Under the pieces are notes generated by a model that saw only the letters and a program-made list of their open reading frames with translations, searched no databases and was not told where the DNA came from. From Asanoa ferruginea (GTDB lineage Bacteria > Actinomycetota > Actinomycetes > Mycobacteriales > Micromonosporaceae), in NCBI RefSeq assembly GCF_003387075.1, contig NZ_QUMQ01000001.1, positions 4,588,001 through 4,652,000 on the forward strand: a stretch of DNA of 64,000 bases, in the 5' to 3' direction. How positions within the stretch are numbered: position 1 is the first letter of the stretch; every line of letters starts with the position of its first letter. Shown in pieces: positions 59,364 through 64,000 of this stretch. The position numbers and the translations under genes are program-made.

Positions 59364-60518
59364 GTGTTGAGACGTTTGGTGTCAACCCTGGCCGGGCTCG
59401 CCATCGTGCTGGTGGCCGCGTTGTACGCGGCACCCGCGTCGGCGGCCCCGGTGACCAAGGTCCTGGTGTTCTCGAAGACGGCCGGTTTCCGGCACTCGTC
59501 GATACCCAACGGCATCGCGGCGATCCAGCTACTCGGGTCGCAGAACGGCTTCACGGTGACGGCCACCGAGGACGCCGCCCAGTTCACCACCGCCAACCTG
59601 GCGCAATACCAGGCGGTGGTGTTCCTCTCCACGACCGGCGACGTGCTCAACGCGACGCAGCAGAGCGCGTTCGAGTCCTACATCGCGAGCGGCAAGGGCT
59701 ATGTCGGCGTGCACGCCGCGGCCGACACCGAGTATGACTGGGCCTGGTATGGCGGCCTGGTCGGCGCCTACTTCTCGTCGCACCCGGCGATCCAGACCGC
59801 GACGATCCGGGTCGAGGACCGCAGCAACGTGATGACCTCGCACCTGCCGGCCGACTGGACCCGCTCCGACGAGTGGTACAACTACCGGACCAACCCGCGG
59901 GCCAACGTACGCGTGCTGGCGCGCCTCGACGAGAGCACCTACAGCGGCGGGACGATGGGCGACCACCCGATCACCTGGTGCCAGAACTACGGCGGCGGCC
60001 GGGCCTTCTACACCGGGCTCGGGCACACCGAGGCGTCCTACACCGAGTCCAACTTCACCCGGATGCTGCTCGGCGCGATCCAGTGGGCCGGCGGGGCACA
60101 GACCGCCACCTGCACGCCGGCGACCACGCCGCCGGTGTCCGGCACGGCGTGGAAGGCGTTGGCCAACAACAAGTTCGTCAGCACCGGCGCCGGCAACCTG
60201 ATCGCCAGCGCCACCGCCGCGTCGACCAACGCGGAGCGGTTCGACGTGGTCGACCTCGGCAGCGGCAACGTCGCCCTGAAGTCGCGGGCCAACGGCATGT
60301 ATGTCTGCGCGGAGAACGCCGGCGCCAACCCGCTGGTGGCCAACCGGGCCGCTGTCGGCGCCTGGGAGACGTTCGCGCGGATCAACAACTCCGACGGCAG
60401 CGTCAGCTTCCGGGCGCAGGCCAACGGCCGCTATGTGGTCGCGGAGAACGGCGGCGCCGCCGCCCTGATCGCCAACCGCACCGCCATCGGCGCATGGGAG
60501 AAGTTCAGCCTGAGTTAA
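59364..60518 (+). CDS. Secreted ThuA-domain protein with fascin-like beta-trefoil
   Basis: A 384-residue protein from GTG 59364 with GGAGGAGG seven bases upstream. Signal peptide 1-28 (GLAIVLVAALYAAPASA). A ThuA-like (class I amidotransferase-fold, trehalose utilisation) domain covers about 30-245: [87 protein letters not shown] fascin-like trefoil ends the protein (about 255-384) and is nearly identical in its core to that of the preceding GH95-like enzyme (VCAENAGANPLVANRA). ThuA domains are linked to sugar oxidation and 3-keto-sugar pathways. Confidence 0.88.
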   Translation: MLRRLVSTLAGLAIVLVAALYAAPASAAPVTKVLVFSKTAGFRHSSIPNGIAAIQLLGSQNGFTVTATEDAAQFTTANLAQYQAVVFLSTTGDVLNATQQSAFESYIASGKGYVGVHAAADTEYDWAWYGGLVGAYFSSHPAIQTATIRVEDRSNVMTSHLPADWTRSDEWYNYRTNPRANVRVLARLDESTYSGGTMGDHPITWCQNYGGGRAFYTGLGHTEASYTESNFTRMLLGAIQWAGGAQTATCTPATTPPVSGTAWKALANNKFVSTGAGNLIASATAASTNAERFDVVDLGSGNVALKSRANGMYVCAENAGANPLVANRAAVGAWETFARINNSDGSVSFRAQANGRYVVAENGGAAALIANRTAIGAWEKFSLS

Positions 60519-60556
60519 GGAAGGGCCCCTTCTTAACGCGGGCCCCCTCCTAACGC
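60515..60556 (+). terminator. Hairpin and doubled 17-bp element after the ThuA gene
   Basis: GAAGGG-C-CCCTTC (60520-60532) flanked by TTAAG and TTAA forms a stem right after the stop codon. It overlaps a tandem pair of 17-bp words, GGGCCCCTTCTTAACGC at 60523 and GGGCCCCCTCCTAACGC at 60540 (15 of 17 match). It is a plausible terminator and may be a lineage-wide intergenic repeat. Confidence 0.5.
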
Positions 60557-60625
60557 GCGCAACCGCGCGGTCGGCGCAGACCGGCCGCGCGGTCGCGCAC
60601 CCCTACCCAGCACAGGAGCATCCAC

Positions 60626-63496
60626 ATGCGACGTACGTCCCTGCGCCGCAGACCGCGCTTCCTCAGCGCGCTCGGCGTCACCCTGCTCGCCCTGGTTAGC
60701 CTCACCGCGGTGGTCACCGCCGCCCCCACGCCCGCGTCGGCGGCGCCGCCCGCGACGAACCTCTTCGAGAAGGTCAAGCTCGACGGCGGCACCTCGATGG
60801 GTGAGCCGATCGAGTTGGCCGTGGCACCCGACCAGAAGGTCTTCTACATCAACCGCGGCACGTCGTCGGGCGGCGGCCAGGTCCGCCTCTACAACCCGAC
60901 GACCCGCACCACGACGGTCGCGCTGACGCTGGCGCTGGACGCCCGGTTCGAAGACGGCCTGATCGGCATCACGCTCGACCCGGCGTTCGCCTCCAACCGG
61001 TGGCTGTACCTCTTCTACTCGCCCGCGCAGGCGGCCCTGGTCAACCGGATCTCCCGGTTCACCTTCAACGCGACCACCAACGTGATCGACCCGGCGTCCG
61101 AAGACATGATCATCGAGTGGCCGACCGAGCGGCGGCTGTGCTGCCACTCCGCCGGCTCGATGACCTGGGACACCGCGGGCAACCTCTATTTCGCGGTCGG
61201 CGACAACACCAACTCCGGCGGCGACTCCGCCGGAATGGCGCCGATCGACGAGCGGACCTCGCGGGACGCGCAGTATGACGCCCAGCGCACGGCCGGCAAC
61301 ACCAACGACCTGCGCGGCAAGATCAACCGGATCAAGCCGACGACGACCGGCACCTACACGATCCCGTCCGGCAACCTGTTCGCGCCGGGCACCGCCAACA
61401 CCCGGCCCGAGATCTACACCATGGGCAACCGGAACCCCTACCGGATCTGGGTCGACAAGAAGGCCAACAACACCCTCTACTGGGGCGAGGTCGGTCCCGA
61501 CGCCGGTGCCACCATCGCCAACCGCGGTCCGGCCGCCTACGACGAGTTCAACCGGGCCACCGGGCCCGGCAACTACGGCTGGCCCTACTGCGGCGGCCCC
61601 AACGTCGCCTACAACGACTGGGACTTCGCCGCCAACGCCCCGCGCGGCTGGTTCCCCTGCGGCGGCACGACCGGCCCGGTCAACAACTCGCCACGCAACA
61701 CCGGCCTACAGCAACTCCCGCCGACCAAGCCGGCCCTGGTGTGGGAGCAGCACGGCGGCAGCCGCGAGTGGCCCGCCCTGGACAACCCGGGCGGCTGCGG
61801 CTCGCCCAACCACACCGAGGTCTACCACTACGACCCGAACCTGGTCTCGGACGTGAAGTGGCCGGCCTACTACGACAACAAGTGGCTGATCTCCGAGTAC
61901 TGCCGCAACTGGATCAAGGAAGTCCAGTTCAGCGGCGGCCCGGTGACCGGCACGCCGACAGTGATCGAGCCGGTGCTGGCCGGGATGCAACTCGTGCATC
62001 CGATCGACATGGAGTTCGGCCCGGACGGGTCGCTCTATCTGCTCGAGTACGGCAACGGCTACTTCTCCGGTGACGTCGCGGCCGGCCTCTACAAGATCAA
62101 CTATGTCGCCGGCGGCCGCGCACCGATCGCCGTCGCCTCCGCCAACCGGGACAACGGCCTGACCCCGCTGGCCGTCACCTTCTCCAGCGCGGGCAGCACC
62201 GACCCCGACGGCGACCCGCTGACCTACCAGTGGGACTTCGACAACAACGGCACCGTCGACTCGACGGCCGCGAACCCGTCGTTCACCTACACCACCAACG
62301 GCGACAAGCGGGCCCGGCTGACCGTCAACGACGGCACCGGCCGCAGCGGCACGACGCTGCTGCCGATCGTGGTCGGCAACAACCGGCCCACGGTCACGCT
62401 GGGCGGTGTGCCGGCCGGCGGCATGATCGGGTGGGACGAGAACGTCACCTCGACCGCGACGGCGACCGACGCACAGGACGGCACGATCCCCTGCGCCAAC
62501 ATCGTCATCCGGGCGGCGCTCGGCCACCAGGAGCACGCGCACGAGGAAGGCCAGGGCACCGGCTGCGGGTTCACCGTCAACACCGGCCCGGTGCACGCCG
62601 GCCCCGACTCGACGCTGTTCTTCGTGCTCCGGTCGAGCTACACCGACCGCGGCGCGACCGGCACCGTGCCGCTGACCGGCGAGAAGGAGATCACCCTCTG
62701 GCCCAAGCAGTGGCAGGCCGAGCACTACGTGACGCTCAACGGCCCGCAGGTGATCACCGCCGCCGGCGCCGAGGGCGGCAAGCGGCTCGGTGACATCCAG
62801 AACGGCGAGTACGTGCGGCACCACGCCGTCAGCCTCAAGGGCATCACCCAGGTCCGTGCCCGGGTGTCGTCCGGCGGCGCCGGCGGCACGGTCTCGTTCC
62901 GCTACGACTCCACCACCGGTCCCGAGGTGGCCCGGGTCGCGGTGGCCGGCACCGGAAGCTGGGACACCTACACCGACATCACCGTCCCGGTGACCAAGCC
63001 CGACGACAACACCCACGACCTCTACATCGTGTTCACCGGTGGCAGCGGGGCGTTCCTCGACCTCGACAGCTACACGTTCATCGGACCCGGCGTGAGCACG
63101 CCCGGTAGCGGTGGGCCCCGCACCGGCGCGATCAAGGCGCTCGGCAAGTGCGCCGACGTCAACGGCAGCGCGACCGCCGACGGCACGAAGATCCAGATCT
63201 GGGACTGCAACGGCGCTTCCAACCAGACCTGGACGGTCGGCACCGACGGCACCATCCGGGCCCTCGGCAAGTGCATGGACGTCCAGTCCAGCGGCACCGC
63301 CAACGGCACGAAGATCCACCTCTGGACGTGCAACGGCACCGGCGCACAGCAGTGGGTCACGGCGGCCAACGGCGGGTTGCGCAACCCGCAGGCCAACAAG
63401 TGCCTCGACATCCCGGCGTCCAACGTCACCAACGGAAACCAACTGCAGATCTACGACTGCAACGGCACCGGCGCCCAGAACTGGACGCTGCCGTGA
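60626..63496 (+). CDS. Secreted sugar dehydrogenase (GSDH type) with PKD, CBM6-like and ricin-type lectin domains
   Basis: A 956-residue exported protein. Signal peptide 1-40 (LGVTLLALVSLTAVVTAAPTPASA). The six-bladed GSDH/sorbosone dehydrogenase propeller covers about 45-490 (LEPIELAVAPDQKVFYINRG, FEDGLIGITLDPAFASNRWLYLFYSP, TMGNRNPYRIWVDKKAN, HPIDMEFGPDGSLYLLEYGNGYFSGD). A PKD domain follows (about 495-585, DPDGDPLTYQWDFDNNGTVD), then a CBM6-like sheet domain (about 700-820), and a ricin B-type trefoil (about 830-956) with QTWTV, QQWVT and QNWTLP repeats. It would oxidise a sugar, probably with PQQ, while bound to a polysaccharide. Confidence 0.88.
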   Translation: MRRTSLRRRPRFLSALGVTLLALVSLTAVVTAAPTPASAAPPATNLFEKVKLDGGTSMGEPIELAVAPDQKVFYINRGTSSGGGQVRLYNPTTRTTTVALTLALDARFEDGLIGITLDPAFASNRWLYLFYSPAQAALVNRISRFTFNATTNVIDPASEDMIIEWPTERRLCCHSAGSMTWDTAGNLYFAVGDNTNSGGDSAGMAPIDERTSRDAQYDAQRTAGNTNDLRGKINRIKPTTTGTYTIPSGNLFAPGTANTRPEIYTMGNRNPYRIWVDKKANNTLYWGEVGPDAGATIANRGPAAYDEFNRATGPGNYGWPYCGGPNVAYNDWDFAANAPRGWFPCGGTTGPVNNSPRNTGLQQLPPTKPALVWEQHGGSREWPALDNPGGCGSPNHTEVYHYDPNLVSDVKWPAYYDNKWLISEYCRNWIKEVQFSGGPVTGTPTVIEPVLAGMQLVHPIDMEFGPDGSLYLLEYGNGYFSGDVAAGLYKINYVAGGRAPIAVASANRDNGLTPLAVTFSSAGSTDPDGDPLTYQWDFDNNGTVDSTAANPSFTYTTNGDKRARLTVNDGTGRSGTTLLPIVVGNNRPTVTLGGVPAGGMIGWDENVTSTATATDAQDGTIPCANIVIRAALGHQEHAHEEGQGTGCGFTVNTGPVHAGPDSTLFFVLRSSYTDRGATGTVPLTGEKEITLWPKQWQAEHYVTLNGPQVITAAGAEGGKRLGDIQNGEYVRHHAVSLKGITQVRARVSSGGAGGTVSFRYDSTTGPEVARVAVAGTGSWDTYTDITVPVTKPDDNTHDLYIVFTGGSGAFLDLDSYTFIGPGVSTPGSGGPRTGAIKALGKCADVNGSATADGTKIQIWDCNGASNQTWTVGTDGTIRALGKCMDVQSSGTANGTKIHLWTCNGTGAQQWVTAANGGLRNPQANKCLDIPASNVTNGNQLQIYDCNGTGAQNWTLP

Positions 63497-63513
63497 CGTC
63501 GGTTCGCTGAGCC

Positions 63514-63551
63514 GCGCGGGGCCCGATCGCGCCGACGACCGGGTCCCGCGC
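63514..63551 (+). terminator. Stem-loop terminator after the sugar dehydrogenase gene
   Basis: GCGCGGGGCCCG and CGGGTCCCGCGC form a 12-bp stem with one mismatch and a 14-base loop, 17 bases after the stop. Confidence 0.6.
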
Positions 63552-63575
63552 CCCCTTCCGTAAGGAGTCGCAAGC

Positions 63576-64000
63576 ATGCGCATCCGCGCCCTCGTACTCG
63601 GGGTCCTCAGACGTCGCGAGGCTGGCGCCTCGCCACGTCTTCGGGGCGTCGCCGCCGCCGCGGCGCTCGCCCTCGTGGCGGGCCTCGCGGTCGCGGCGCC
63701 GGCCCAGGCCGCCCCGCTCACCAAGGTCCTGGTCTTCTCCAAGACGGCCGGTTTCCGCCACTCGTCGATACCCAACGGCATCGCGGCGATCCAGATCCTC
63801 GGGTCGCAGAACGGGTTCTCGGTCACCGCCACCGAGGACGCCAACCAGTTCACCACCGCCAACCTGGCCCAGTATCAGGCCGTCGTCTTCCTCTCCACGA
63901 CCGGCGACGTGCTCAACGCCACGCAGCAGACCGCGTTCCAGTCCTACATCACCGGCGGCGGCGGTTTCGTCGGCGTGCACGCGGCCGCCGACACCGAATA
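63576..64000 (+). CDS. Second secreted ThuA-domain protein, 5' part (cut by window edge)
   Basis: The first 141 residues are visible; the gene runs past the window. Signal peptide about 1-46 ([22 protein letters not shown]). The ThuA domain ([77 protein letters not shown]) is almost identical to that of the gene at 59.4 kb, with long stretches of DNA identity, so the two arose by recent tandem duplication around the sugar dehydrogenase gene. AAGGAG stands before the ATG at 63576. Confidence 0.88.
   Translation, partial: MRIRALVLGVLRRREAGASPRLRGVAAAAALALVAGLAVAAPAQAAPLTKVLVFSKTAGFRHSSIPNGIAAIQILGSQNGFSVTATEDANQFTTANLAQYQAVVFLSTTGDVLNATQQTAFQSYITGGGGFVGVHAAADTE

Noticed and set aside
1-64000. 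tRNA, rRNA or riboswitch genes
   Set aside because: I scanned intergenic gaps for cloverleaf and T-loop signatures and conserved riboswitch cores and saw none; a covariance-model search could overturn this.

Overview
The window is 64 kb of GC-rich DNA from a filamentous-type actinobacterium. The evidence is GTG starts, ATGA/GTGA/TGATG gene overlaps, many one-component regulators, several genes that look leaderless, and large secreted carbohydrate-active enzymes with actinobacterial binding modules. A member of the Micromonosporaceae (Actinoplanes/Asanoa-like) is the best guess, but that is inference. I see no rRNA, tRNA, integrase, transposase, CRISPR array or replication origin, so this is mostly chromosomal arm-type DNA packed with small regulator-plus-target modules. 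About 57 protein genes are supported; the first and last are cut by the window edges and one (an alcohol dehydrogenase-like gene) carries a frameshift.

Layout. 1-1.9 kb: minus-strand operon of SDR, gamma-carbonic-anhydrase-like protein and CocE/NonD hydrolase. 2.0-4.3 kb: YtrA-type GntR regulator with ABC ATPase and permease, preceded by a clear operator. 4.3-8.8 kb: DinB protein, WYL regulator, YihY membrane protein, FAD oxidoreductase and its divergent TetR. 8.8-16.3 kb: secreted GH44 endoglucanase/xyloglucanase with FnIII and CBM3, AraC regulator, Rrf2 with a thiamine-binding-type protein, small ABM-like protein with divergent TetR, nitroreductase, and an exported GHL10-type glycosidase. 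16.4-24.3 kb: GNAT/RidA/DUF89 repair-type cluster, transglutaminase with MerR, LCP protein, methyltransferase, cytochrome P450, and a TetR fused to an extra redoxin-like domain.

24.3-26.6 kb: a compact type VII-style polymorphic toxin cassette (YbaB-like protein, WXG100-like protein, CpnT-N-like domain, YwqJ-type deaminase, SUKH-3 immunity protein). 26.6-39.3 kb: broken ADH, SHOCT protein, SDR with LysR, NTF2-like protein under a doubled operator, RecQ, MarR with an ABC exporter, DUF2231-Rieske protein, metallophosphoesterase, and three small metabolic genes. 39.4-42.2 kb: a two-gene module of a winged-helix/GrpE-like protein and a 723-residue GmrSD-type protein (DUF262, DUF1524) ending in a RAMA domain, a strong candidate for a modified-DNA-sensing defence system.

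42.2-55.8 kb: RibD-type reductase, acetyltransferase, ComB-type phosphatase, peptide deformylase, ArsR regulator with a perfect palindromic operator, a 550-bp GC-rich minisatellite ending in a perfect 48-bp AT-rich palindrome, NUDIX, SMP-30, MocR with AhpD and a PEP-mutase-type enzyme, DinB, EEP nuclease, TauE/SafE permease, propionyl/acetyl-CoA synthetase and NDH-2. 55.8-64 kb: a secreted glycan-degradation cluster: GH95-like enzyme, two ThuA-domain paralogues and a sugar dehydrogenase with PKD, CBM6-like and ricin-type modules. Two of these share a nearly identical fascin-like beta-trefoil, suggesting a common surface or polysaccharide target.
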